64,000 nucleotides of DNA, from NCBI GenBank assembly GCA_963800235.1, contig CAWDAD010000001.1, positions 868,001-932,000 on the forward strand, given 5' to 3'. The translations under genes and the position numbers were made by a program. Under the pieces are notes generated by a model. The model saw only the letters and a list, made by a program, of their open reading frames with translations, did not search any database and was not told the origin of the DNA. Below, one piece after another: positions 47,984-56,396 of the stretch; positions within the stretch are counted from its first letter, which is position 1; each line of letters opens with the position of its first letter. Origin of the DNA: CAVVNP01 sp963800235 (GTDB lineage Bacteria > Actinomycetota > Acidimicrobiia > Acidimicrobiales > Iamiaceae).

Positions 47984-48089
47984 GGGCTCACGGTAGTGGG
48001 GCGGCCCGCCGGCCCCCGATCCGGTTCGCGTCGCACGATCGTCGGCGGCGGCCCGCCGGCGGCGACCCGCCGGCCCGGTCCGGCGCCGC

Positions 48090-49358
48090 TCAGCCGACGT
48101 CGGTGGCGAGCAGGTCGTCGAGGGTCTCCCGGCGGACGACCACCCGGGCCCGGCCGCCGCTGGCGAACACCACCGCAGGGCGCGGCACCTTGTTGTAGTT
48201 GGACCCCATCGAGTGGCCGTAGGCCCCGGTGACCGGTGTGGCCAGGAGGTCGCCGACTGCGGTGTCGGCCGGCACCCGGCCCTGGCGGACGAGCAGGTCA
48301 CCCGACTCGCAGTGCTTGCCGACCACGGTGACGGCGCGGTCCCGATCGGCGCCCGGTGCCCGCACGAGGAACGTCTCGTACCCGCTGCCGTAGAGCACGG
48401 GCCGGGGGTTGTCGCTCATGCCCCCGTCGACCGACAGGTAGGTCCGCAGTCCCGGCAGCTCCTTGATGGTGCCGACCCGGTAGACGGTGATGGCCGCCGC
48501 GGCCACGATGGCCCGGCCGGGCTCGGCGGTGACCCGGGCGCGGACGCCGGCGTCGGCGCAGGCCTGGTGCACCGCCGCCCCCCACTCGGTGATCGACGGT
48601 GCCGACTCGCCCTCGACGTAGGCGACGCCGATGCCGCCGCCGATGGACAGCTCGGGCAGGTCGAGGCGGTTGAACCACGGCGCCAGCACCTGCACGGCCC
48701 GGGCGAAGGAGTCGGCGAGGAACACCTGGGACCCGATGTGGGCGTGGATGCCGACCAGCTCGACCGCCGGCGAGCGCCGGGCCCGCTCGACCGCCTCCCC
48801 GGCCAGCCCGGTCGAGAGGGTGAAGCCGAACTTGGAGTCGTCCTGGCCGGTCCGGACGAACTCGTGGGTGTGGGCCTCGACGCCCGGGGTGACCCGGAGC
48901 AGCACCTGCGGGATCCTCCCGTCGAGGGCGTGCAGGTGCTCGAGGCGGTCGAGCTCGTCGAAGCTGTCGACGACGGTTCGGCCGACCCCCACCTCCCGGG
49001 CCCGGACCAGCTCGCCCTCCGACTTGTTGTTGCCGTGCAGCACCAGGTGCTCGCCGTGGACCCCCGCGGCGAGGGCGACGTGCAGCTCGCCGCCGGTCGA
49101 GACGTCGAGGTCCATGCCCTCCTCGTGGGCGAGGCGCGCCATGGCCCGGCACAGGAACGCCTTGGTGGCGTAGGCCACGCCGGGTCCGAAGGCGGCCACC
49201 GCCTCCCGGCAGCGGCGACGGAGCTGGTCCTCGTCGTAGACGAACAGCGGGGTGCCGTGCTCCTCGGCGAGGGCGGCCACGTCGCAACCGCCGAGGTGCA
49301 GCCCGCCGGCGTCGACGGTGGCGGAGTCCGGCAGCAGCCCGGGTGGGATGGCGCTCAC
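48090..49358 (-). CDS. lysA: Diaminopimelate decarboxylase
   Basis: The last lysine step, 422 residues, PLP-dependent alanine-racemase fold. The PLP lysine is in VAYATKAFLCRAMA, the glycine-rich phosphate site in LSIGGGIGVAYVEGE, and the active-site Cys of the second domain in GKHCESGDLL, with VTGAYGHSMGSNYN near the end. HAHIGSQVF is typical of LysA. The start GTG 49358 overlaps the argS stop (GTGA), so lysA is translationally coupled to argS, an arrangement known from corynebacteria and other actinobacteria. Confidence 0.95.
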   Translation of the reverse strand: MSAIPPGLLPDSATVDAGGLHLGGCDVAALAEEHGTPLFVYDEDQLRRRCREAVAAFGPGVAYATKAFLCRAMARLAHEEGMDLDVSTGGELHVALAAGVHGEHLVLHGNNKSEGELVRAREVGVGRTVVDSFDELDRLEHLHALDGRIPQVLLRVTPGVEAHTHEFVRTGQDDSKFGFTLSTGLAGEAVERARRSPAVELVGIHAHIGSQVFLADSFARAVQVLAPWFNRLDLPELSIGGGIGVAYVEGESAPSITEWGAAVHQACADAGVRARVTAEPGRAIVAAAAITVYRVGTIKELPGLRTYLSVDGGMSDNPRPVLYGSGYETFLVRAPGADRDRAVTVVGKHCESGDLLVRQGRVPADTAVGDLLATPVTGAYGHSMGSNYNKVPRPAVVFASGGRARVVVRRETLDDLLATDVG

Positions 49359-50980
49359 GGGGCGGGGCGGGCGGCGCTCAGAGCTGGTCCGGCGCGCTCG
49401 ACGCCGAGCAGGTCGAGGCCGATGGCCAGGCCGACGCGGGCGGCCTCGGTGAGCCACAGCCGGGCCTGGGCCAGCTCGTCGGGGACGTCGGGGTGGATGA
49501 CGTAGCAGTCGTGGTAGAAGCCGTGGAAGGCGCCGGCCAGCTCTCGCACCCAGGTCGTGACCTTGTGGGGCGCCCGCTCCGACGCGGCCAGCGCCACCAC
49601 GTCGGGCAGGTCGGAGAGGGCCCGCAGCACGTCGAGCTCGCGCTCGTGGGTGAGCAGCCCGAGGCGGGCCTCGGCCAGCGGCACCCTCGACACCCCGGCC
49701 TCGGCGGCCCGCCGGGCGATGCCGGCGATGCGGGCGTGGGCCATCTGCACGTAGTACACGGGGTTGTCCATGGCCCGGCTGGTGACCACGGCCAGGTCGA
49801 CGGTCTGGCGGCTGTCGACCGACTGCAGCAGGAAGGTGAGCCGGGCGGCGTCGGCCCCCACCGCCTCCACCAGGTCGCGCAGCTCCACGATGGTGCCGGC
49901 CCGCTTCGAGAGCCGGACCGCGCCCTCCCCGTCGACCAGGTCGACCAGCTGGGTGATGATCACGTCGAGCTCGCCGGGGTCGTGGCCCAGCGCGACCATG
50001 GCCGCCTTCATCCGGGACACGTAGCCGTGGTGGTCGGCGCCCCAGACGTCGACCAGCACGTCGGCCCGGGCGAACTTGTCCCGGTGGTAGGCGATGTCGG
50101 GCAGCAGGTAGGTCGGCTGGCCGTCGGACTTGACCAGCACCCGGTCCTTGTCGTCGCCGTGGTCGGTGCTGCGCAGCCACGTCGCGCCGTCCTCGGCGTA
50201 GGCGGCGCCGTGCTCCCGCAGGTCGGCCAGCGCGGCGTCGATGGCCCCGCTCTCCACCATCGAGCGCTCGCTGAACCAGGTGTCGAAGTGGACGTCGAAG
50301 GCGCCCAGCACCTCGCGCTGGTCCTCCAGGGCGTGCGCGTAGCCCCACTCGAGTGGGTCGGCGTCGGCCGGCATCTGCTCGGCCCAGTCGATCACGTACT
50401 GACCGTGGTAGCCGTCCTCGGGCGGCTCCCGGCCGTCGCGGCGGGCGGCCAGCGATGCCGCGAAGCGCTCCATCTGCACGCCACGGTCGTTGATGTAGAA
50501 CTCGCGGCTCACCTCGTGGCCGACCCGCTCGAGGATGCGGGCCAGGCTGTCGCCGAAGGCCGCTCCCCGTGCGTGCCCGGCGTGCACCGGCCCCGTGGGG
50601 TTGGCGCTGACGAACTCGATGTTCACGTGCACCCCGTTGCCCACGTGGTGCCGGGCGTAGTCGGCGGTGCCCTGGGTGACGACCTCGTCGAGGACCTGGT
50701 GCAACCAGGAGGGCGCCAGCCGGAAGTTCACGAACCCCGGCCCGGCCACCTCGACGGACTCGACGTGGAAGGGCAGGTTGTCGGCCAGGCGGTCGGCGAC
50801 CTCCTGGGCCAGGTCCCGCGGGTTGCGGCCGCTGGCCTTGGCCACGGCCAGCGCCACGTTGGACGACCAGTCGCCGTGCTCGGGTCGGACCGGTCGCTCC
50901 AGGGCGATCTGCTCGGGCGCGGACACGCCGCAGGCGTCGAGGGCGAGGCGCAGGTGGTCGGCGAGGTCGTCGCGGATCAT
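49355..50980 (-). CDS. argS: Arginyl-tRNA synthetase
   Basis: A class I aminoacyl-tRNA synthetase, 541 residues. The HIGH motif is present as SANPTGPVHAGHARGAAFGD and the KMSKS-like loop as VRLSKRAGTIVEL. VWGADHHGYVSRMKAAMVALG and the C-terminal DALR anticodon-binding domain (YYVQMAHARIAGIARRAAEAG) are intact. An AGGAGG lies about 13 nt before ATG 50980. Directly upstream is a single-domain response regulator, and a tRNA-Arg gene lies 500 bp away on the other strand. Confidence 0.96.
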   Translation of the reverse strand: MIRDDLADHLRLALDACGVSAPEQIALERPVRPEHGDWSSNVALAVAKASGRNPRDLAQEVADRLADNLPFHVESVEVAGPGFVNFRLAPSWLHQVLDEVVTQGTADYARHHVGNGVHVNIEFVSANPTGPVHAGHARGAAFGDSLARILERVGHEVSREFYINDRGVQMERFAASLAARRDGREPPEDGYHGQYVIDWAEQMPADADPLEWGYAHALEDQREVLGAFDVHFDTWFSERSMVESGAIDAALADLREHGAAYAEDGATWLRSTDHGDDKDRVLVKSDGQPTYLLPDIAYHRDKFARADVLVDVWGADHHGYVSRMKAAMVALGHDPGELDVIITQLVDLVDGEGAVRLSKRAGTIVELRDLVEAVGADAARLTFLLQSVDSRQTVDLAVVTSRAMDNPVYYVQMAHARIAGIARRAAEAGVSRVPLAEARLGLLTHERELDVLRALSDLPDVVALAASERAPHKVTTWVRELAGAFHGFYHDCYVIHPDVPDELAQARLWLTEAARVGLAIGLDLLGVERAGPALSAARPAP

Positions 50981-51017
50981 GCTGGGTTGGGTTCCTCCTG
51001 GGTGGTCGGCGGCCGGC

Positions 51018-51413
51018 TCAGCGGCCGACCAACTCGGCGATCAGGTCGATGAGCTCGAAGGGCTCGAACGGCTTGGTGACGTACCGGTCCGCCCCGGCGT
51101 CGATCCCCCGCCGCACGTCGGCGGTCTGGGCCCGAGCCGAGAGGAGCACGACCGGGGTCGAGGCCGTCCGCGGGTCGGCCCGGAGCTCGGCCAGGACGCC
51201 GAGCCCGTCGAGCTTCGGCATCATGATGTCGGTCACCACCGCGTCGGGTCGGAGGGTGGTGGCGGCGGCGACCGCCTCGGCGCCGTCGCTGGCCGTCACC
51301 ACGGCGAACCCCTCCATCTCGAAGGTGGTGGTGAGCAGGCGGAGCACGACGGGGTCGTCGTCGGCGACGAGCACGGTGGGCCCGATCGTCGACCCGCTCG
51401 TCGGCTCGTCCAT
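51018..51413 (-). CDS. Single-domain response regulator (CheY-like receiver)
   Basis: A 131-residue receiver with no output domain. Acidic pocket VLVADDDPVV, phospho-acceptor Asp in AVVTDIMMPKLDG (about residue 60), the switch Ser/Thr in VVLLSARA and the invariant Lys in YVTKPFEPFEL are all present. A short polar tail of 12 residues precedes the domain. No sensor kinase is adjacent. It precedes argS by 37 bp in the same direction. TACGAT lies 6 nt before ATG 51413. Confidence 0.92.
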   Translation of the reverse strand: MDEPTSGSTIGPTVLVADDDPVVLRLLTTTFEMEGFAVVTASDGAEAVAAATTLRPDAVVTDIMMPKLDGLGVLAELRADPRTASTPVVLLSARAQTADVRRGIDAGADRYVTKPFEPFELIDLIAELVGR

Positions 51414-51419
51414 GGGCGG

Positions 51420-51425
51420 ATCGTA
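51420..51425 (-). promoter_or_regulatory. Putative -10 box (TACGAT), response regulator
   Basis: TACGAT on the minus strand ends 6 nt before the ATG at 51413. It may head the response regulator-argS-lysA run. Confidence 0.4.
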
Positions 51426-51492
51426 CTTGGGGGTGCGTTCGGCCCGGACGCCGGGAGCCGGCCACGACGGCTGCGCTACCGTTGGCGACCCC

Positions 51493-51567
51493 GCCCTCGT
51501 AGCTCAGCGGATAGAGCATCGGCCTCCGGAGCCGTGTGCGCAGGTTCGAGTCCTGCCGAGGGCGCCA
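51493..51567 (+). tRNA. tRNA-Arg, anticodon CCG
   Basis: Acceptor arms GCCCTCG and CGAGGGC pair perfectly, and CCA is encoded at the 3' end (51565-51567). The D arm GCTC...GAGC, the anticodon loop CTCCGGA with CCG at 51526-51528 and the T arm CAGG-TTCGAGT-CCTG fit a standard cloverleaf of 75 nt. The U-U mismatch at the base of the anticodon stem is, as I recall, common in tRNA-Arg(CCG). Confidence 0.95.
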
Positions 51568-51583
51568 CCGGCGGTGCGTCGGC

Positions 51584-51599
51584 CTACCCCAGGGGGTAG
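51584..51599. promoter_or_regulatory. CsoR/CstR-type operator upstream of the repressor gene
   Basis: A perfect 7-bp palindrome CTACCCC/GGGGTAG around AG. It sits just before TAGGCT at 51603, between the -35 and -10 positions of the repressor's own promoter. The GC-tract TACCCC(N2)GGGGTA layout matches operators known for the DUF156 family. Two more copies lie upstream of the MMPL gene. Confidence 0.75.
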
Positions 51600-51602
51600 C
51601 AC

Positions 51603-51608
51603 TAGGCT
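51603..51608 (+). promoter_or_regulatory. Putative -10 box (TAGGCT), CsoR/CstR-like gene
   Basis: TAGGCT ends 6 nt before GTG 51615 and directly follows the operator, so repressor binding would block the promoter. Confidence 0.45.
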
Positions 51609-51614
51609 GTGGCG

Positions 51615-51983
51615 GTGACCACCGACGAACCTGGCCGCTCCGACGGCCTCGACCGCGCCGGGGAACCGGGCCGCTCCGACGGGGCGCCGGCCGCTCCCGA
51701 CCCCGCCCTCGGCATCGACCTCGAACCGGCGACCCTCGCCGACCTCCACCAGCGGCTCCGCAAGGTCGAGGGCCAGGTGCGAGGCATCCAGCAGATGCTC
51801 GACGCCGGGCGCGACTGCCGTGAGGTCGTGGCCCAGATCTCCGCGGCGAACAAGGCCCTGGAGCAGGTCGGGTTCAACCTGGTGGCCGCCGGGCTCACCT
51901 GGTGCCTGCAGGACCCCGACCGCTCGGCCGCCGCCGGGTACGAGATCGCCGACGTCCGCCGCATGTTCCTCAAGCTGGCCTGA
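51615..51983 (+). CDS. Metal-sensitive/persulfide-type transcriptional repressor, CsoR/CstR family (DUF156)
   Basis: A small helical repressor, 122 residues from GTG 51615 (124 from GTG 51609). After a 35-residue disordered Gly/Pro/Asp-rich tail comes LHQRLRKVEGQVRGIQQMLDAGRDCREVVAQISAANKAL, the family signature with the first conserved Cys. In the second helix the Cu(I)-binding His of CsoR is replaced (LVAAGLTWCL), while the second Cys remains. Two cysteines without His is the pattern of CstR, the persulfide sensor, so a sulfide or redox signal is more likely than copper. It likely represses itself and the convergent MMPL gene through TACCCC(N2)GGGGTA operators. Confidence 0.85.
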   Translation: MTTDEPGRSDGLDRAGEPGRSDGAPAAPDPALGIDLEPATLADLHQRLRKVEGQVRGIQQMLDAGRDCREVVAQISAANKALEQVGFNLVAAGLTWCLQDPDRSAAAGYEIADVRRMFLKLA

Positions 51984-52028
51984 GAGGGCGAGCCGATAGG
52001 CGAGCCCGACCAATGAATACGGCGCCCG

Positions 52029-52051
52029 TTCGCCAGGCGCAGCCTGGCGAA
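52029..52051. terminator. Hairpin downstream of the repressor gene
   Basis: Perfect 10-bp arms TTCGCCAGGC and GCCTGGCGAA with a 3-nt loop, 46 nt after the repressor stop. No U-tract. Confidence 0.5.
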
Positions 52052-52094
52052 TCGAACCGTGAGCCACGTCGAGGTGGACCTATCGGCGCAGGCT

Positions 52095-52146
52095 CTGAGG
52101 GGCCGGGCCCGCCCGCTCCGGCGGGCGAGCCCGGCCCGGCCCTCAG
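52095..52146. terminator. Long GC-rich bidirectional terminator hairpin
   Basis: Imperfect inverted repeat beginning CTGAGGG and ending CCCTCAG, with a tip CCGCCCGC/GCGGGCG. It overlaps the stop codon of the leftward MMPL gene and lies between two convergent genes. Confidence 0.55.
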
Positions 52147-54332
52147 TGGCTGAAGCGGACCCGGGGAAGCACCCGGCCGAGCCGGCGGGGGAGCCACCAG
52201 TTGCGCTCGCCGAGCAGGGCCATGACCGACGGCACCAGCATCATCCGCACCACGGTGGCGTCGAGCAGCACCGCCAGCGCCAGGGTGACGCCGAGCTCGG
52301 TCGGTGGGATGGGACCGGTCACGCCGAAGGCCACGAACACCACGATCATGATCAGGGCGGCGTTGGTGATCGGCCGGCCGGTGCGGGCGATGCCCTCGCT
52401 GATGGCGGCGTCGGTGTCGCCGGTCGCCTCGTAGCGCTCCCGGATCGCGGCCAGCAGGAACAGCTGGTAGTCCATCGAGAGGCCGAAGAGCAGGGCGAAG
52501 AAGAAGAGCGGCGCCCAGGCGTCGACGAAGCCCTGGCTCTCGATGCCGAGCAGCCCCGCCCCGACGCCGTGCTGGAACACGATGGTGGCGAAGCCGAAGG
52601 CGGCGGCCACGCTCACCAGGTTCAGCAGGATCGACGAGAGGGCGATGGTCAGGCTGCGGAACACGAGCAGCAGCAGGACGAAGGCGACCAGCATGATCAC
52701 GCCGATGGCGAGCGGCGCCCGGCCGATCAGCACGTCGGTGAGGTCGTGGTTCTGGGCTGCCGGACCCCCCACCCGGGCGCTCGGGGCCACCCCCGCCAGC
52801 TGGGTCCGCAGGTGGGACACCAGGTCCGAGGTGGCCTGCTGGTCGACGGCGGTCGACGGCACGACCCGCACCACGGTGCGGCCCGTCGCCGCCGGCTGGG
52901 TGACGACCCGGGCGTCGACCACCCCGCGGTCGGTCGCCGCGGCGCGGGCCACGGCCGGCGCCTGGGCGGCGTCGACGGTGACGAAGATCGGGGCGGCCGC
53001 CCCGGGTCCGAACGCCTGCACGACCTGGTCGTAGCCGTCCCGGCTCGACCGGCCCTGGTCGACCACGCGAGCCCCGGGCATGCCGAGGCGCATGCCGAGC
53101 GCCGGTGCCGCCAGCGCCAGGAGCACGACCAGGCCGACCACGAGGGTCAGCCCGGGGCGCTCCCGGGCCGGCCGCGTCAGCCGCGTCCAGCGCCCCTCGT
53201 CGCCGCGGTCCCGGTCGACGTGGCCCGAGGCCACCAGCACCCGGTCGCCGAGGCCGGCCAGCACCGCCGGCAGCAGCGTCAGCGAGGCGAGGGCGACGGC
53301 CAGGACCGAGAGGATCATGCCGAGCGCCATCGACCGGAACACCATCACCGGCACGAGGAACACCGCGGCGAGGCTGAGCACGACGGTGAGGGCGGAGAGG
53401 AAGACCGCCTTGCCCGCGGTGGTGAGGGTGCGGGCCATGGCCGACTCGACGTCGTGGCCGTCCTCGCGCTCCTCGCGGTAGCGCGACACGATGAAGAGGC
53501 TGTAGTCGATCCCCACCGCCAGGCCGATCATCATCGAGAAGTTCTGGGACCAGACCGACAGCGGTGTCACGGCCCCGAGCAGGTGCAACGAGGCGAAGCC
53601 CACCGCGATGCCGGCGAGGGCGAGCAGCAGCGGCAGACCGGCGGCGACGGCGGTGCCGAAGGCGACGAACAGCAGGATGACCGTCGGCAGCCCCGACAGC
53701 AGCTCGGCCTTGTGGAGGGCCTGCTCGTTCGAGGCGTTGAAGTCGGCCCAGACCGGCCACTCACCGGTGACCTCGACGGTCGTGCCGGCCGGATGGGCGA
53801 GGTGGTCGACGTGGCCGATCAGCCGCTCGGCGCTGGCGGGGAGATCGGCGTCACGCTTGGCGGCGAGCCGGACCGGGATCAGCGCCGTCCGGCCGTCCCG
53901 GGAGATCAGCCCTGCCTCGGGTGGCATGGCCGACGGGTCCTGGACCGCAGCCGCGCCGGGGGCACCGTGCAGCTGGCGCACCACCTGCTGCAGACCGGCC
54001 GGGGCGGCGGAGACGGGGGTCGCCTGCCGGTAGACCACGATGGCCGACTCGGCACCGAGCTGGGGGAAGTCGCGCCGCAGCTCGTCGCGGACGCGTTGGG
54101 CGGTCGAGCCCTGGGCCTCCCACCCGGCGCCGGACAGGCCGCTCGACAGCGTCACCGCCAGCGGGGCGGCGGCCACCACCACGACGAGCCACACGCCCAT
54201 GACCCAGCGGCGGCGCCGCACCGAGAAGCGGGCGAGCCGCCCGAACAGGGGCGGTCGGTGCGCGCCCCGGTCCGGACCGGTCGGGCCGGTGGGGGGCGTG
54301 AGGCGTCGTTCGAGGCGCTCGGTGACGGACAT
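52143..54332 (-). CDS. MMPL-family (RND) transporter, under CsoR/CstR-type operator control
   Basis: A membrane exporter of 729 residues with the MMPL duplication: two halves, each with one helix, a large extracytoplasmic domain and a five-helix bundle. Motifs in the transmembrane parts include IGLAVGIDYSLFIVSRYREER and FALLFGLSMDYQLFLLAAIRERYE, with the paired Asp-Tyr residues used for proton coupling. The tail ERNWWLPRRLGRVLPR is typical. ATG 54332 is preferred over 54341: CAGAAT (54340-54345) and TTGACA (54364-54369) form a promoter whose start point would fall at about 54333. A 39-bp double operator covers it. It probably exports a lipid or toxic hydrophobic compound. Confidence 0.92.
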   Translation of the reverse strand: MSVTERLERRLTPPTGPTGPDRGAHRPPLFGRLARFSVRRRRWVMGVWLVVVVAAAPLAVTLSSGLSGAGWEAQGSTAQRVRDELRRDFPQLGAESAIVVYRQATPVSAAPAGLQQVVRQLHGAPGAAAVQDPSAMPPEAGLISRDGRTALIPVRLAAKRDADLPASAERLIGHVDHLAHPAGTTVEVTGEWPVWADFNASNEQALHKAELLSGLPTVILLFVAFGTAVAAGLPLLLALAGIAVGFASLHLLGAVTPLSVWSQNFSMMIGLAVGIDYSLFIVSRYREEREDGHDVESAMARTLTTAGKAVFLSALTVVLSLAAVFLVPVMVFRSMALGMILSVLAVALASLTLLPAVLAGLGDRVLVASGHVDRDRGDEGRWTRLTRPARERPGLTLVVGLVVLLALAAPALGMRLGMPGARVVDQGRSSRDGYDQVVQAFGPGAAAPIFVTVDAAQAPAVARAAATDRGVVDARVVTQPAATGRTVVRVVPSTAVDQQATSDLVSHLRTQLAGVAPSARVGGPAAQNHDLTDVLIGRAPLAIGVIMLVAFVLLLLVFRSLTIALSSILLNLVSVAAAFGFATIVFQHGVGAGLLGIESQGFVDAWAPLFFFALLFGLSMDYQLFLLAAIRERYEATGDTDAAISEGIARTGRPITNAALIMIVVFVAFGVTGPIPPTELGVTLALAVLLDATVVRMMLVPSVMALLGERNWWLPRRLGRVLPRVRFSH

Positions 54333-54339
54333 GACCGCC

Positions 54340-54369
54340 ATTCTGGATACCCCAGGGGGTAGTTGTCAA
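54340..54369 (-). promoter_or_regulatory. MMPL promoter (TTGACA - 18 bp - CAGAAT) embedded in operator
   Basis: A perfect TTGACA -35 at the centre of the operator palindrome and a CAGAAT -10, 18 bp apart, ending 7 nt before ATG 54332. This is the best -35 in the window. Confidence 0.55.
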
Positions 54370-54385
54370 CTACCCCCTGGGGTAT
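54347..54385. promoter_or_regulatory. Double CsoR/CstR-type operator, 39-bp perfect palindrome
   Basis: Two TACCCC(N2)GGGGTA sites (54348-54361 and 54371-54384), inverted relative to each other, 23 bp centre to centre, forming 19-bp perfect arms around one base. The right site overlaps the MMPL core promoter. The site half matches the operator upstream of the repressor gene at 51584-51599. Confidence 0.8.
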
Positions 54386-54406
54386 CAGCACGGGTGTGCC
54401 GACCGG

Positions 54407-55790
54407 TCAGCCGGCGGCCGCCTCCGGCGCGAGGGCGGCGCGGACCTCGAGGTGGAACCGGCCCCGCCCCGTCTTGACCAGCCGGATGGGGGCGTCACGC
54501 TCCTCGAGGCGGCGGGTGAGCAGGATCAGCCGGCTCTCCAGGTTGTCCTTGAAGCCGGGCATCTCCAGGCTCGGGTCGAGCCGCAGCTCCCGGTTGGTGA
54601 AGTCGACCCGACCCTGCTCGGCGTGCTGGCGGACGAGCGACCAGAGGATGCGGCCGGCCACGCCCTTGATCAGGTAGTCGCCGTCGAGGAAGGTGCTGCC
54701 GTCCGCCGCGTAGTAGCGCAGCGCCACGGGGCGCCCGCCATCCCCCCGTTCGTGCCGGTTCGCTCCCCCGCCCGGCTCGGCGGCGTCGGCGGCGCGGTCG
54801 ACGGCCTGCTCGGCCACCCGCAGCGACTCGTAGGCGCTCGCGAACAGCGACGCCACGACCTGCAGGGCCGCCTCGTCCTTCTCGGAGAAGGCGATCTTCG
54901 CCGCGCTCTCGGCCACCACCACCCCGAGCACCTGACCGAGCGCGGCCGCCGGCACCGCCAGCATGCTCTCGGCGCCGGGCAGCCCCGGCAGCGGGAGGTC
55001 GGGCCCCGGGCCGACCGAGCCGTCGGCCTCCCACGCCCGCCGCACCGATCGGGAGTACTTCGCCATCTGGCCCAGGTTCCCCACCCGGACCGGGGTCGCC
55101 CGCTCCGCGGCCACGCCGATGGCCCCGTCGCCGACCGCGACCTCGGAGCCGATCCCCTGCTCGTCGTACCCGCGGCTGGCGAGGGTGTAGAGCTTCCGGC
55201 CCTCCTCGTCGAGCATCAGCAGGTGGACGTGGCGGTAGCCGAGCACCCGGTCGAGCCCGTTGACGGTGGCCGACACCAGCGCGTCGAGGTCGCCGCAGCG
55301 GTTGATCCGGGCGCACATCTCGGCGATGGCGGTGGCGTCCGGGGCGGGGCCGGCGACGACCTCCGGCGAGGCCGCCGCCGGGTTCGCGGCGACGACGGCG
55401 ACGTCGACGACCCGGTAGATGTCCGCCGCCCGCAGCCGGAAGACGTCCTGCATGCCGGTGAGGGCGGCGATGGCGTCGACGTCGGAGCTCAGCCGCTCGA
55501 ACACCGGCCCCCGTCGCTCGGTGCGCTCGTAGACGAGCGAGAGCCGGTACTCGTCGCAGGTGGCGGGGTCGATCAGCAGCAGGCGAGACCCTCGGGTTCT
55601 CGGCCAGGTTCTGCGCCGTCTTCGAGAAGAACTGGTTCGACAGCGCGATCCGCTCGTCGTCGACGGCGTGCACGCGCGAGAGGTAGGTGACGTTCGGGAC
55701 CCCGTCGGCCGACGAGGTGGCGATCACCGCCGGGATGGCCCCGGTGAAGCACCGCTCGATGGTGTCGAGGGTCAGGGCGGCCCCCGTCAC
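54407..55790 (-). pseudogene. PNPOx-like flavin-binding domain - GAF fusion with C-terminal winged-helix-like region; one frameshift (probable assembly indel)
   Basis: From GTG 55790 the frame reads a pyridoxamine-phosphate-oxidase-like split barrel (ALTLDTIERCFTGAIPAVIATSSADGVPNVTYLSRVHAVD) and breaks after QNLAENPRVS near 55582. The next frame continues LLLIDPATCDEYRLSLVYERTERRGPVFERL, then a GAF domain (DLDALVSATVNGLDRVLGYRHVHLLMLDEEG). The last 100 residues contain FTNRELRLDPSLEMPGFKDNLESRLILLTRRLEE and IRLVKTGRGRFHLEV, which look like a winged helix. Dropping one base restores 460 residues. It overlaps the upstream PNPOx-like gene by 4 nt (GTGA). Possible flavin- or redox-responsive regulator, inferred. 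Confidence 0.8.
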
Positions 55791-56257
55791 GCGGGGCTCC
55801 CCAGCGCGGCGCCGGCCGCCGGTCCGGGTGTCTGGTCGTAGAGCTCCTCGGCCGCCACCTCGACCGCGGCCAGCGACACCGGAGCGAGCCGCTCCATCAG
55901 CCGGCGGGGGAAGTGGTCGACCGACTCGACGGCGCCGAAGAAGTCGTCGCAGTAGCGGGCGAAGCAGGCGCGGTCCTCGGCGGTGGGCCCGCCGACCTCC
56001 TCCACCCGGCCCTTGACCTGGATCGAGCGGAGGGTGTGGACGTCGGCGCCGGTGACGGCGAGGGCACCCGTGGCCGACAGGCAGGCCCGCACCGTCGGGT
56101 CGTCGTCGACCAGCACCCGCATGCGTCCCTGCGCCGGGTCGTGGACGTGCAGGCCCCAGCCGCGCGTGGCGTGCGGGGCGCCGTCGGCGGCGGTCGTGCC
56201 CACGACCAGCGCGCAGCCCGACTCGAGCAGCGCCACCTGTTCGGCTGTCAGCTCCAC
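55787..56257 (-). CDS. Pyridoxamine 5'-phosphate oxidase-like (split-barrel flavin-binding) protein
   Basis: A 156-residue single-domain FMN/F420-type split barrel: LESGCALVVGTTAADGAPHATRGWGLHVHDPAQGRMRVLVDDDPTVRACLSATGALAVTGADVHTLRSIQVKGRV. It lacks enough sequence signals to assign PNPOx activity; such proteins bind FMN, F420 or haem. The start is GTG 56257. Its TGA overlaps the GTG of the PNPOx-GAF gene, so the two are translationally coupled, and a hemerythrin gene diverges 139 bp upstream. Confidence 0.82.
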   Translation of the reverse strand: MELTAEQVALLESGCALVVGTTAADGAPHATRGWGLHVHDPAQGRMRVLVDDDPTVRACLSATGALAVTGADVHTLRSIQVKGRVEEVGGPTAEDRACFARYCDDFFGAVESVDHFPRRLMERLAPVSLAAVEVAAEELYDQTPGPAAGAALGSPA

Positions 56258-56396
56258 GCCCGTCTCCCCCGCTTAGCAAGTTCTGAAGGTGATCGTAGGG
56301 GCCTCTCAGGAACCCGGCGGGGTGGGCATCCGGATGATGGGCCCCGAGCGGTTCGAACCACCTCGGCCGCCGAGAGCCCTTCCAGGAGATGCAGCC

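Noticed and set aside
46478..48232. Long plus-strand frame opposite hom
   Set aside because: Antisense shadow; hom on the minus strand has complete motifs and an ACT domain.
51615..51983. Copper sensor CsoR
   Set aside because: The His of the Cys-His-Cys copper site is missing, and no copper ATPase or chaperone gene is nearby, so a plain CsoR label is not supported.
52008..52030. A third copy of the two-hairpin element, because of the TGAAT near 52016
   Set aside because: The bases flanking TGAAT do not pair and there is no CCTCCTCC or CCCCAA hairpin beside it.
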